Shown here: positions 57,828 to 64,000 of the stretch, piece after piece
Numbering within the stretch: position 1 is the first letter of the stretch
How the letters are laid out: the number at the start of each line of letters is the position of its first letter
Source of the DNA: Micromonospora carbonacea
Lineage (GTDB): Bacteria > Actinomycetota > Actinomycetes > Mycobacteriales > Micromonosporaceae
DNA length: 64,000 bases
Direction of reading: 5' to 3'
Assembly: GCF_014205165.1 (NCBI RefSeq)
Contig: NZ_JACHMZ010000001.1
Coordinates: forward strand, 4,136,501 to 4,200,500
Notes under the pieces: model-generated
Database searches by the model: none
Told to the model about the DNA's origin: nothing
What the model saw: only the letters and a program-made list of their open reading frames with translations
Position numbers and translations under genes: made by a program

Positions 57828-59277
57828 CGACGTTCTTCGGCAGCTTGTAGCGGGCGATCCGGCCGTCGAGGCGCGCCCGCACGGTGTCGGTGTCCACCCT
57901 CGCCCCCGCCCGCACGGTGACGACCGCCCACGGCACCTCGCCCCAGCGCTCGTCCGGCACGCCGATGACCGCCGCCGAGACCACCCCGTCGATCTCGGCG
58001 AGGAGCTGCTCGACCTCGGCCGGGTAGATGTTCTCGCCGCCCGAGATGATCATGTCCTTGAGCCGGCCGGCGATGTAGAGGTAGCCGTCGGCGTCCAGGT
58101 GGCCCAGGTCGCCGGAGCGGAACCACCCGTCGGCGGTGAACGCCTCGGCGGTCGCCCCGGCGAGCCCGTGGTAGCCGGCGAAGACGTTCGGCCCGGCCAC
58201 CTCGATCTCGCCGACCTCGCCGGTGGACGCCGGCCGGCCCGCCGCGTCGGTGACGCGCACGTCGGTGAAGAAGTGCGGCAGGCCGACGCTGCCCTGCTTG
58301 GCGCGGGTCATCGCCGTCGGCAGGGCGGTCGCCCCCGGGGACGCCTCCGTCATGCCGTAGCCCTGCGAGAACGACAGGCCCCGCGCCTCGTACGCGTCGA
58401 GGATGCGCGCGGGCACGGCCGAGCCGCCGCAGGTGAGCTTCGCCAGCGTCGACAGGTCGGTCGACGCCCAGGCGGGATGGTCGGCCAGCAACTGGTAGGT
58501 GGTCGGCACGCCGCTGAGCATGGTGACCCCGTGCCGCTCGATCTGCGCGAGCGCCCGCCCCGGGTCGAAGCCCTTCTCGACGACCAGGGTGGCGCCCTTG
58601 AGGATGACCGGCAGGGCGCCCATGCCGAGCGAGGCGACGTGGAACAGCGGGGAGATCATGAGCGCCACGTCGGTCGAGACGACGTCGTAGTCGACCACGC
58701 AGTTGAGCGCGACCCAGGTGAGGTTCCCGTGGGTCAGCACCGCGCCCTTGGCCCGGCCGGTGGTGCCCGAGGTGTAGACGATCGCCGCCGGGTCCCCGTG
58801 ACCGGTCTCGACCGGGCCGGCGGCACCGGCGTCGGCGGCCCGCGCCAGGTCGGCCAGGCCCGGCCGGTCCGCGCCGCCCGCGCCGGTGACGACGACGTGC
58901 GGGGGCCGGGCGGCCGGCCCGACGACGGCCACCGAACCCGCGAGGTCGGGGTCGTGGATCAGCACGCGCGCGCGGCAGTCGGCGAGGACGTGGCCGATCT
59001 CGGGCGGCGCGAGGCGGGTGTTGACCGGCACGAAGACCGCGCCGACCTGCGCCGCCGCGAACATCACCTGGAGGAACTCCGGGCTGTTCTCCCCCAGGTA
59101 GGCGACGGCGTCCCCCCGGCCGACGCCCAGCTGGCGCAGCGCCGCCGAGACCCGGTCCACGGCGTCGGCGAGCTGCCGGTACGTGACGGTGTCGCCCTCG
59201 CCGTGGACGAGGGCGACCTTGTCCGGGGACTTGAGCCGACGCCTGGCCGTCCAGACGCCGATCCCGTGCTGGTGCAT
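57751..59277 (-). CDS. Acyl-CoA (hydroxycinnamate-type) ligase, CouL-like
   Basis: 508-residue AMP-forming ligase: AIVYTSGTTGRAKGAVLTHGN (P-loop), GYGMTEASPGA (A5), GYLYIAGRLKDMIISGGENIYPAEVE (A8/hinge), PRTASGKVRKAEL with the catalytic Lys. It resembles fatty or aromatic acid ligases. It is the last gene of a minus-strand set with a MaoC hydratase, SDR and amidohydrolase, and a divergent MarR gene. That set is the logic of the Cou pathway of Rhodococcus jostii RHA1, where CouL activates p-hydroxycinnamates. Its 3' end overlaps the PaaX-like gene by 77 bp. Substrate assignment is inference from context. Confidence 0.82.
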   Translation of the reverse strand: MHQHGIGVWTARRRLKSPDKVALVHGEGDTVTYRQLADAVDRVSAALRQLGVGRGDAVAYLGENSPEFLQVMFAAAQVGAVFVPVNTRLAPPEIGHVLADCRARVLIHDPDLAGSVAVVGPAARPPHVVVTGAGGADRPGLADLARAADAGAAGPVETGHGDPAAIVYTSGTTGRAKGAVLTHGNLTWVALNCVVDYDVVSTDVALMISPLFHVASLGMGALPVILKGATLVVEKGFDPGRALAQIERHGVTMLSGVPTTYQLLADHPAWASTDLSTLAKLTCGGSAVPARILDAYEARGLSFSQGYGMTEASPGATALPTAMTRAKQGSVGLPHFFTDVRVTDAAGRPASTGEVGEIEVAGPNVFAGYHGLAGATAEAFTADGWFRSGDLGHLDADGYLYIAGRLKDMIISGGENIYPAEVEQLLAEIDGVVSAAVIGVPDERWGEVPWAVVTVRAGARVDTDTVRARLDGRIARYKLPKNVVIVDELPRTASGKVRKAELRARFAG

Positions 59278-59332
59278 CGTCGGTCTCCTGGTGGTGGAGG
59301 TGGTGTGCCGGTCCGGCCGGCGGGCTCCCGGC

Positions 59333-59387
59333 CTCAGGCGTGGAAGCGGTACAGCCTCCCGCGCTCAGGCGTGGAAGCGGTACAGCC
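59333..59387. repeat. 24-bp direct repeat duplicating the 3' end of the MaoC gene
   Basis: CTCAGGCGTGGAAGCGGTAC plus four more bases occurs at 59333-59356 and 59364-59387, period 31. The upstream-most copy in gene orientation encodes the true C-terminus GLYRFHA and stop; the other is a vestigial second copy beyond the stop. Confidence 0.8.
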
Positions 59388-59817
59388 CGCGCGCGACGAC
59401 CGCCGGCTTCGTCCCGCCCTCGATCTCGATCGTCTGGTCGACGACGAGCTGGTAGCCGCCGCGGACCTCGGTGACCTCGACGACGGTGGCCCGCATCCGC
59501 ACCCGCGACCCGACCGCGACCGGGGCGGGGAAGCGCACCCGGTCGAGCCCGTAGTTCACCTTCGTGGCCACGCCCTCGACCTCCAGCAGCTCCGTCCAGA
59601 AGGGAACGGCCAGCGAGAGGGTCAGGAAGCCGTGCGCGATCGGCGCGCCGAACGGGCCGGTCCGCGCCCGTTCGGGGTCGACGTGGATCCACTGGTGGTC
59701 GTCGGTGGCGTCCGCGAACAGGTTCACCTGGTCCTGGCTGACCGTCCGGTAGCCGGTGCAGCCCAGGTCGACGCCGGCGAGGTCGGCGAGCCGCTCGTAG
59801 GTGGTGGTCGTCGTCAT
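59365..59817 (-). CDS. MaoC-family (R)-specific enoyl-CoA hydratase, CouM-like
   Basis: 150-residue hot-dog fold: FADATDDHQWIHVDPERARTGPFGAPIAHGFLTLSL has the hydratase-2 motif with catalytic Asp and His (D..DDHQWIH and the AHGF string). It would hydrate a trans-enoyl-CoA, here an aryl-propenoyl-CoA such as p-coumaroyl-CoA. ATG 59817 follows GGAAG by 4 nt. It sits 17 bp after the amidohydrolase gene. A direct repeat has duplicated its last codons. Confidence 0.85.
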   Translation of the reverse strand: MTTTTTYERLADLAGVDLGCTGYRTVSQDQVNLFADATDDHQWIHVDPERARTGPFGAPIAHGFLTLSLAVPFWTELLEVEGVATKVNYGLDRVRFPAPVAVGSRVRMRATVVEVTEVRGGYQLVVDQTIEIEGGTKPAVVARGLYRFHA

Positions 59818-59834
59818 GGCGCTTCCTCTCGTCG

Positions 59835-60716
59835 TCACCGGGCGAGGCCCAGCAGCCGGGCCGCGTTGTCCTTGAGGATGCCCGGCAGCACGTCCGGCCT
59901 GAGGTCGGTGGCCGCCACGTCGCGCAGCCAGCGGTCGGGGGTGAGCAGGGGGTAGTCGGTGCCGAAGAGGACCCGTCGCCGCAGCGACGAGTTGGCGTGG
60001 CGCACCAGCTCGGCCGGGAAGTACTTCGGGCTCCAGCCGGACAGGTCGATCCAGGTGTTGGGCTTGTGCGTGACCACGGACAGCGCCTCGTCCTGCCAGG
60101 GCACCGAGGGGTGCGCCAGAATGATCTGGAGGTCGGGGAAGTCGGCGGCGACCGGGTCGAGCAGCATCGGGTTCGACAGGCCGAGGCGCAGGCCGTGGCC
60201 GCCGGGGGTGCCGGCGCCGATGCCGGTCTGTCCGGTGTGGAAGATCGCCGGGACGCCGGCCCGCTCGATCAGGCCCCACAGCGGCGCGTACTCGTCGTGG
60301 CTGGGGTCGAAGCCCTGCACGGTGGGGTGGAACTTGAAGCCGCGCACGCCCTCCTGCTCGATCAGCCGGGCGGCGAGGTCGAGGGCCGCCGCGCCGGTGC
60401 GCGGGTCGACCGACCCGAAGGGGATGAGCACGTCGGCGTGCTCGGCCGCCGCGCGGGCGATGTCGACGCTGGACAGCGGCGGGTGCCGCAGTTGGGTGCG
60501 CGCGTCCACGGTGAAGACGACGGCGGCCATGCCGCGCTCGCGGTAGTACTGCGCCACCGCCCCGACCGCGGGCCGGGGCCCGTCGGTCCGGAAGTAGGCC
60601 GACGCCGCCGCCACCAGCGGCTCGGGCAGCGAGGCGTGGCCGTGGTCGTCGACCTCGATGTGCACGTGCACGTCGATGGCCGTGACGGCGTCGAGGTCGA
60701 TCGCGGGCTGGTACAT
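59835..60716 (-). CDS. Amidohydrolase-2 family protein, CouO-like candidate 3-ketoacyl-CoA hydrolase
   Basis: 293 residues: AIDVHVHIE (metal His-x-His), GVRGFKFHPTVQGF, PAIFHTGQTG (third His), IILAHPSVPWQDEAL (fourth His), VLFGTDYPLLTPDRW (Asp). This is the ACMSD-like amidohydrolase branch, which includes decarboxylases and C-C hydrolases. In the Cou pathway an amidohydrolase releases the hydroxybenzoate from the 3-oxo-acyl-CoA, a retro-Claisen step that replaces thiolase; no thiolase is seen here. ATG 60716 (AAGG 9 nt upstream). Function from context. Confidence 0.8.
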   Translation of the reverse strand: MYQPAIDLDAVTAIDVHVHIEVDDHGHASLPEPLVAAASAYFRTDGPRPAVGAVAQYYRERGMAAVVFTVDARTQLRHPPLSSVDIARAAAEHADVLIPFGSVDPRTGAAALDLAARLIEQEGVRGFKFHPTVQGFDPSHDEYAPLWGLIERAGVPAIFHTGQTGIGAGTPGGHGLRLGLSNPMLLDPVAADFPDLQIILAHPSVPWQDEALSVVTHKPNTWIDLSGWSPKYFPAELVRHANSSLRRRVLFGTDYPLLTPDRWLRDVAATDLRPDVLPGILKDNAARLLGLAR

Positions 60717-60740
60717 GGGGGCCAACCTTCGTCGGGCGGG

Positions 60741-61667
60741 TCAGGAGGTCGCGGGCCGGAACTCCTCGGGCAGCTCCGGGAAGCGTTCGCCGACGCTCTG
60801 CGCGGCCCCGGCGAACGTCGTCGGCCACGCCTGGCGCAGCGCGTCGTAGGTCCAGCCGCCCGCGCGGTGGGCCGTCAGCGCCGCCTCGGGGTGCGTCCAG
60901 ATCTGGAGCCGGTCGCCACCCACCCCGATCACCTGGCCGGTCACCGAGGCCGCCGCGTCGGAGCCGAGGAACGCGACGAGCCCGGCCACGTCGTCCGCCG
61001 TGCCGAACCCGAGGTCGTGCCGGAAGAACGCGGGCACCGGCTCCCCGTTCTCCTCGGCCCGCACGGCCGCGGCGAAGTAGGGGATGGTGGCGGTCATCGC
61101 GGTCGCGGCGACCGGGACGACGGCGTTGGCGGTGATGGCGGCCCGCCGCAGCTCCAGCGCCCAGGTGCGGACCATGCCCACGATGCCCGCCTTGACGGCC
61201 GCGTAGTTGGTCTGGCCGAAGTTGCCCCGCTGCCCGGTGGGCGACCCGACGCAGATGATCCGGCCGCCCTCGCCGGCCTGCCGCATGTGCCGCACCGCCT
61301 CGCGGGCGGTGGTGAACGTGCCACGCAGGTGCACGTCGACGACGGTGTCGAAGTCGTCGTCGCTCATCTTCCACAGCACGGTGTCGCGCAGCACGCCGGC
61401 GTTGGTCACCAGGACGTCCAGCCGTCCGAACCGCCCGACCGCCGTGGCGACCAGCTCCTTCGCGGTCTCGGTCGGGCCGACCGGCGCGACCACCGCGACG
61501 GCCCGGCCGCCGGACGCCTCGATGGCCGCGACGGCGTCGGCCGCGGCCCCGGCGTCGACGTCGTTGACCACGACGGACGCCCCCCGCCGCGCCAGCTCCC
61601 GCGCGTAGGCGAGCCCGAGGCCCCGCCCGGATCCGGTGACGATGGCGACTCTGCCGTCCAGTGACAT
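60741..61667 (-). CDS. SDR, 3-hydroxyacyl-CoA dehydrogenase type, CouN-like
   Basis: 308 residues, longer than a classical SDR by a C-terminal extension (IWTHPEAALTAHRAGGWTYDALRQAWPTTFAG). TGSGRGLGLAYARELARRG cofactor loop, NVD-type acidic residue, NAG, Ser in GSPTGQRG, NYAAVK (Tyr, Lys). It resembles the dehydrogenase part of multifunctional beta-oxidation proteins. It would oxidise the 3-hydroxyacyl-CoA from the MaoC step. ATG 61667 has AGGAG 5 nt upstream. First gene of the minus-strand operon, divergent from the MarR gene. Confidence 0.85.
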   Translation of the reverse strand: MSLDGRVAIVTGSGRGLGLAYARELARRGASVVVNDVDAGAAADAVAAIEASGGRAVAVVAPVGPTETAKELVATAVGRFGRLDVLVTNAGVLRDTVLWKMSDDDFDTVVDVHLRGTFTTAREAVRHMRQAGEGGRIICVGSPTGQRGNFGQTNYAAVKAGIVGMVRTWALELRRAAITANAVVPVAATAMTATIPYFAAAVRAEENGEPVPAFFRHDLGFGTADDVAGLVAFLGSDAAASVTGQVIGVGGDRLQIWTHPEAALTAHRAGGWTYDALRQAWPTTFAGAAQSVGERFPELPEEFRPATS

Positions 61668-61705
61668 GGATGCTCCTTCGCGTCGATGCGATCTGAGCAC
61701 GATCC

Positions 61706-61727
61706 ATTGATAAAGTCAATTATTGAC
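61706..61727. promoter_or_regulatory. MarR operator: overlapping ATTGA/TCAAT dyads
   Basis: GTCAATTATTGAC (61715-61727) is a perfect 6-1-6 palindrome; it overlaps ATTGA-N5-TCAAT (61706-61720). The region overlaps the minus-strand -35 (TTGACT) of the SDR operon and lies just before the MarR -10 box, so one dimer could control both. Confidence 0.75.
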
Positions 61728-61736
61728 AGATCTTGC

Positions 61737-61742
61737 TACCAT
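61737..61742 (+). promoter_or_regulatory. -10 box TACCAT for a leaderless MarR transcript
   Basis: TACCAT is 7 nt from ATG 61750, predicting transcription from the start codon itself. Confidence 0.5.
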
Positions 61743-61749
61743 CGGCGGC

Positions 61750-62229
61750 ATGTCGCCAACTGGGAAGACCCGGCCGACCGGACCCGACCGGCTGCGGGAC
61801 AGCGTGCTCGCCGGCGACCTGAGCTTCCTGCTGGCCCGCGCCAACGCGCTCACCCTCGCGGCCGCGAACGCGGCCCTCGCCGAGCACGGGCTGAAGGCGC
61901 GCTCCTACTCGGTGCTCGCCCTCGCCGCCGACGACACCCGCCCCACCCAGCGGGAGCTCGCCGAGTTCCTCCGCCTCGACCCGAGCCAGGTCGTCGCCCT
62001 CATCGACGGCCTGGAACGGCGGGAACTGGTCGAGCGGCGCACCGACCCCGCCGACCGCCGCGCGAACGTCCTCGTCGCCACCGACGCCGGCCGGGCCCTG
62101 TTCGCCCGCGCCCAGGCCTCCGCGCGGGCCGTGGAGCTGGGCCTGCTGGCCGCCGTGCCGCCCGAGGACCACGAGCGGCTGGCCCACCTGCTGCGCACCG
62201 CCGCCGGCCTGGCCCGCCCGCTGCCGTGA
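61750..62229 (+). CDS. MarR-family repressor, CouR-like
   Basis: 159 residues. Winged helix RSYSVLALAADDTRPTQRELAEFLRLDPSQVVALIDGLERRELVERRTDPADRRANVLVATDAGRAL, with DPADRRA as the wing signature. ATG 61750 (MSPTGK) is preferred over the TTG at 61723, which lies inside the operator. CouR of Rhodococcus is a MarR repressor released by p-coumaroyl-CoA. The same gene arrangement here suggests the same logic, but the effector is not shown. Confidence 0.85.
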   Translation: MSPTGKTRPTGPDRLRDSVLAGDLSFLLARANALTLAAANAALAEHGLKARSYSVLALAADDTRPTQRELAEFLRLDPSQVVALIDGLERRELVERRTDPADRRANVLVATDAGRALFARAQASARAVELGLLAAVPPEDHERLAHLLRTAAGLARPLP

Positions 62230-62251
62230 CCGGCCGCGCCCCGCCGCGCGC

Positions 62252-62992
62252 TCAGCCCAGCGCCCGGGACAGCACCCGGCCCGCGGCCCGCACCAGCGGG
62301 ACCAGCGCCACCGGGTCGGCCCGGTCGTGGGCCACCACCAGCGAGATCGCCGCCACCACGCCCTCCGGCGCGCGGATCGGCGCGGCCACCGAGAGGGCGT
62401 CCATGGTCACCTGGCGGTCGCTGACCGCGTAGCCGGTCCGCCGCACGTCGGCGAGGCAGCGGCGCAGCCGGCCCGCGTCGGTCACGGTCAGGTCGGTGTA
62501 CCGCCGAAGCGGCGCGGACAGCACCCGTTCCTGCACCTGCGCGGGCGCGTGGGCGAGCAGGACCAGCCCGACGCCGGTGGCGTGCAACGCGAAGCGGCCA
62601 CCGACCCGGGTCAGCACCGGCACCGCGTGCCGCCCGGCGATCCGTTCGACGAAGACGACCTCGAGGTCCTGCCGGACGGCGAGCTGGACGTTCTCGTGGG
62701 TCACCTCGTACAGGTCCTCCATGACCGGCAGGGCCACCTCCCGCAGCCCCAGGCCCCTCGGCGCGAGCGAGCCCACCTCCCACAGCCGCAGCCCGATCCG
62801 GTACCGCCCGTCGTCGCCGCGCTCCAGCGCCCCCCACGCGAGGAGCTCCGCCGCCCGCCGGTGCGCGGTCGGCAGCGGCAGCCCCGCGCGGCGGGCCAGC
62901 TCGGTCAGGGTCAACGCCGGGCTGGCCGGGGTGAACGCGGCGAGCAGCGCCAGCGTCCGCCCCGTCACCGACCGGCCCGGCTGCCCGCGCAT
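62252..62992 (-). CDS. IclR-family transcriptional regulator
   Basis: 246 residues: HTH (SVTGRTLALLAAFTPASPALTLTELARRAGLPLPTAHRRAAELLAWGALERG) and effector domain (VTHENVQLAVRQDLEVVFVERIAG, FALHATGVGLVLLA, GVVAAISLVVAHD). ATG 62992 is the in-frame start just before the HTH. It follows the ferredoxin gene by 29 bp and is likely cotranscribed with the Rieske oxygenase genes. It is also a candidate for binding the GTTCG-type operators at the pca/pob promoters; which it controls is open. Confidence 0.87.
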   Translation of the reverse strand: MRGQPGRSVTGRTLALLAAFTPASPALTLTELARRAGLPLPTAHRRAAELLAWGALERGDDGRYRIGLRLWEVGSLAPRGLGLREVALPVMEDLYEVTHENVQLAVRQDLEVVFVERIAGRHAVPVLTRVGGRFALHATGVGLVLLAHAPAQVQERVLSAPLRRYTDLTVTDAGRLRRCLADVRRTGYAVSDRQVTMDALSVAAPIRAPEGVVAAISLVVAHDRADPVALVPLVRAAGRVLSRALG

Positions 62993-63021
62993 CCCGCCAT
63001 CATCCCGCCCGCGCCGGCCGG

Positions 63022-63324
63022 TCACAGCTCCAGGACGAGCCGGGGCGTACGGGCCCGGGAGACGCAGATCAGCATGGTGTCCCCGGCGGCCCGCTCCCGC
63101 TCGGTGAGCAGGCTGTCGCGGTGCTCGGGGACGCCGTCGAGCACCGGGGTCTCGCAGGTGCCGCAGGTGCCCTCCCGGCAGGACGACAGGACCCCCACGC
63201 CGGCCTCCTCCACCGCGCGCAGGATCGACGTGCCCGGCGGCACGGTCACCGTCCGCCCGGAGAGCGCGAGCTCGACCTCGATCGCCGTGTCCGCACCGCC
63301 GGCCGGGTCGGGCGGGGCGGTCAC
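63022..63324 (-). CDS. Stand-alone 2Fe-2S ferredoxin of a Rieske oxygenase system
   Basis: 100 residues: plant-type 2Fe-2S domain with CREGTCGTCETPVLDG and the fourth Cys in MLICVSRAR. In VanB/phthalate reductase proteins this domain is the C-terminal third of a chain of about 320 residues that also has FMN and NAD domains. Here only this part exists, and no reductase domain is visible on the upstream side, where the oxygenase gene directly overlaps (GTGA). Electrons must come from a reductase elsewhere. Confidence 0.85.
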   Translation of the reverse strand: MTAPPDPAGGADTAIEVELALSGRTVTVPPGTSILRAVEEAGVGVLSSCREGTCGTCETPVLDGVPEHRDSLLTERERAAGDTMLICVSRARTPRLVLEL

Positions 63325-64000
63325 CGGGGCGCTCCCGCCGCCCCCGGCCCGACCATCCGGGCCAGCAGCCGCCGGGCGGCCAGGCCACCGGCGTCGATGT
63401 TGACGCTCAGCTCCTGGTACCGGTCCGGCTCGGCCGCGATCACCCGCTCCAGGACGTCGAGCGCCGCCACGTCCTGCATGACCACGGTGTGGTTGCTGTG
63501 GTGCAGGTACTCGCTCACCGACCCGTCGTCGACCGCGAAGTCACGCGCCACCGCCCAGAAGTCGTACGTGGTGTGCTCGGTCGACGGCGTGATGGCGTAC
63601 ACGATCTCGGCGTGGAACGCGCCGCTGTCCTCACCCTCGGCGGGCGGCAGGACGCCCCGCGGCGCGATCCGGCTGTGCAGGAGATAGAGGCAGGGCGGGT
63701 GGTACTCGATGTCCTGCCACCGGGTGATCCGGCCCCGGATCCCGGTCGAGCGCGCGTAGAACGGCGGGCACTCGGCGTCGTCCATGTGCCGGCTGACGCG
63801 GACGACGCCCCGCTCCTCGTCCACCTCGGTGACGATCGGGGTGTCCGCCACCTCCGGGGTGCCGATGTGGCCGCCGTGCAGGTAGGTCTCGTGCGACAGG
63901 TCCATCAGGTTGTCCACCAGCAGGCCGTACCGCGCGTTCAACGGCGCCATGCCGCGCACCACCGCGTAGCGGGGGTCGGCCAGCCACGGGGCGCGGGGGA
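63321..64000 (-). CDS. VanA-like Rieske oxygenase, catalytic domain (5' end outside window)
   Basis: The visible 225 codons are the C-terminal catalytic domain. RYGLLVDNLMDLSHETYLHGGHIGTPEV contains the mononuclear iron site (D..H....H) and the bridging Asp. This variant (NLMDLSHETYLH) is typical of vanillate O-demethylase and related aromatic ring or O-demethylating Rieske enzymes. The N-terminal Rieske domain lies beyond the right edge. With VanA activity it would turn vanillate, from ferulate, into protocatechuate for PcaHG. The substrate is inferred from the surrounding genes. Confidence 0.85.
   Translation of the reverse strand, partial: PRAPWLADPRYAVVRGMAPLNARYGLLVDNLMDLSHETYLHGGHIGTPEVADTPIVTEVDEERGVVRVSRHMDDAECPPFYARSTGIRGRITRWQDIEYHPPCLYLLHSRIAPRGVLPPAEGEDSGAFHAEIVYAITPSTEHTTYDFWAVARDFAVDDGSVSEYLHHSNHTVVMQDVAALDVLERVIAAEPDRYQELSVNIDAGGLAARRLLARMVGPGAAGAPR

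Noticed and set aside
1..64000. tRNA, rRNA, integrase, transposase or attachment-site signals
   Set aside because: No such gene or terminal repeat was recognised by reading the intergenic regions; short gaps make hidden tRNAs unlikely but a covariance search was not possible.

Overview
The window is a GC-rich actinobacterial chromosome segment with many GTG starts, dense ATGA/GTGA start-stop overlaps, TANNNT-type -10 boxes and a mycothiol-type PIG-L hydrolase. Gene content (secreted multimodular cellulase next to a LacI regulator, SigE-family ECF sigma factor, complete purine and aromatic catabolic operons) fits a soil saprophyte of the Micromonosporaceae, most likely Micromonospora. That genus call is inference from gene content only. 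No rRNA, tRNA, CRISPR array, prophage or complete IS element is visible.

Layout. 1-8 kb: the 5' part of a zinc alcohol dehydrogenase, a two-ended AAA+ ATPase remnant, an oxidoreductase group (FAD oxidoreductase, aldo/keto reductase, SDR, luciferase-like flavin enzyme) and a GlxA-type AraC regulator divergent from a DJ-1/PfpI protein. 8-14.4 kb: an acyltransferase-like protein, a small tyrosine phosphatase, an LRV-repeat protein, an ABC-F ATPase with a leader peptide, and a methyltransferase. 13.4-17.1 kb: a LacI repressor divergent from a secreted GH5 endoglucanase, with two palindromic operators. 17-24 kb: a PIG-L deacetylase, an IclR regulator divergent from an acetaldehyde dehydrogenase/4-hydroxy-2-oxovalerate aldolase pair, and a SigE-family sigma factor flanked by two exported proteins that share one Cys-paired domain. 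24-37 kb: a purine degradation block (PucR, two-protein xanthine dehydrogenase with MocA-like and XdhC maturation factors, UraD, HIU hydrolase, uricase, 8-oxoguanine deaminase, allantoinase, allantoicase). 37-43.6 kb: a MacAB-like efflux system with a Cys-paired lipoprotein and a two-component system. 43.6-48 kb: a truncated methyltransferase, YdeI and HxlR/SDR genes, and a ThuA/Gfo-Idh-MocA pair.

48-64 kb is the most coherent block and reads as a plant-phenolics route. It contains pcaHGBDC (protocatechuate to 3-oxoadipate), divergent pobA (4-hydroxybenzoate to protocatechuate), an SsuA/TauA-type ABC importer with a PaaX-like regulator, and a set (CoA ligase, MaoC hydratase, amidohydrolase, SDR, divergent MarR) that matches the logic of the Rhodococcus Cou pathway for p-hydroxycinnamates. 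An IclR regulator, a ferredoxin and a VanA-like Rieske oxygenase follow. The proposed flow is p-coumarate/ferulate, deacetylated through CoA thioesters to 4-hydroxybenzoate/vanillate, converted by PobA or the Rieske enzyme to protocatechuate, then PcaHGBDC.

The regulatory DNA is unusually legible. Two copies of a 34-bp double-dyad operator sit in inverted orientation between pcaH and pobA. Perfect dyads lie at the MarR, LacI and GlxA-type regulator promoters. A 16-bp motif is shared by two purine promoters, and a motif containing CCTGACAG is shared by the lipoprotein and efflux promoters.
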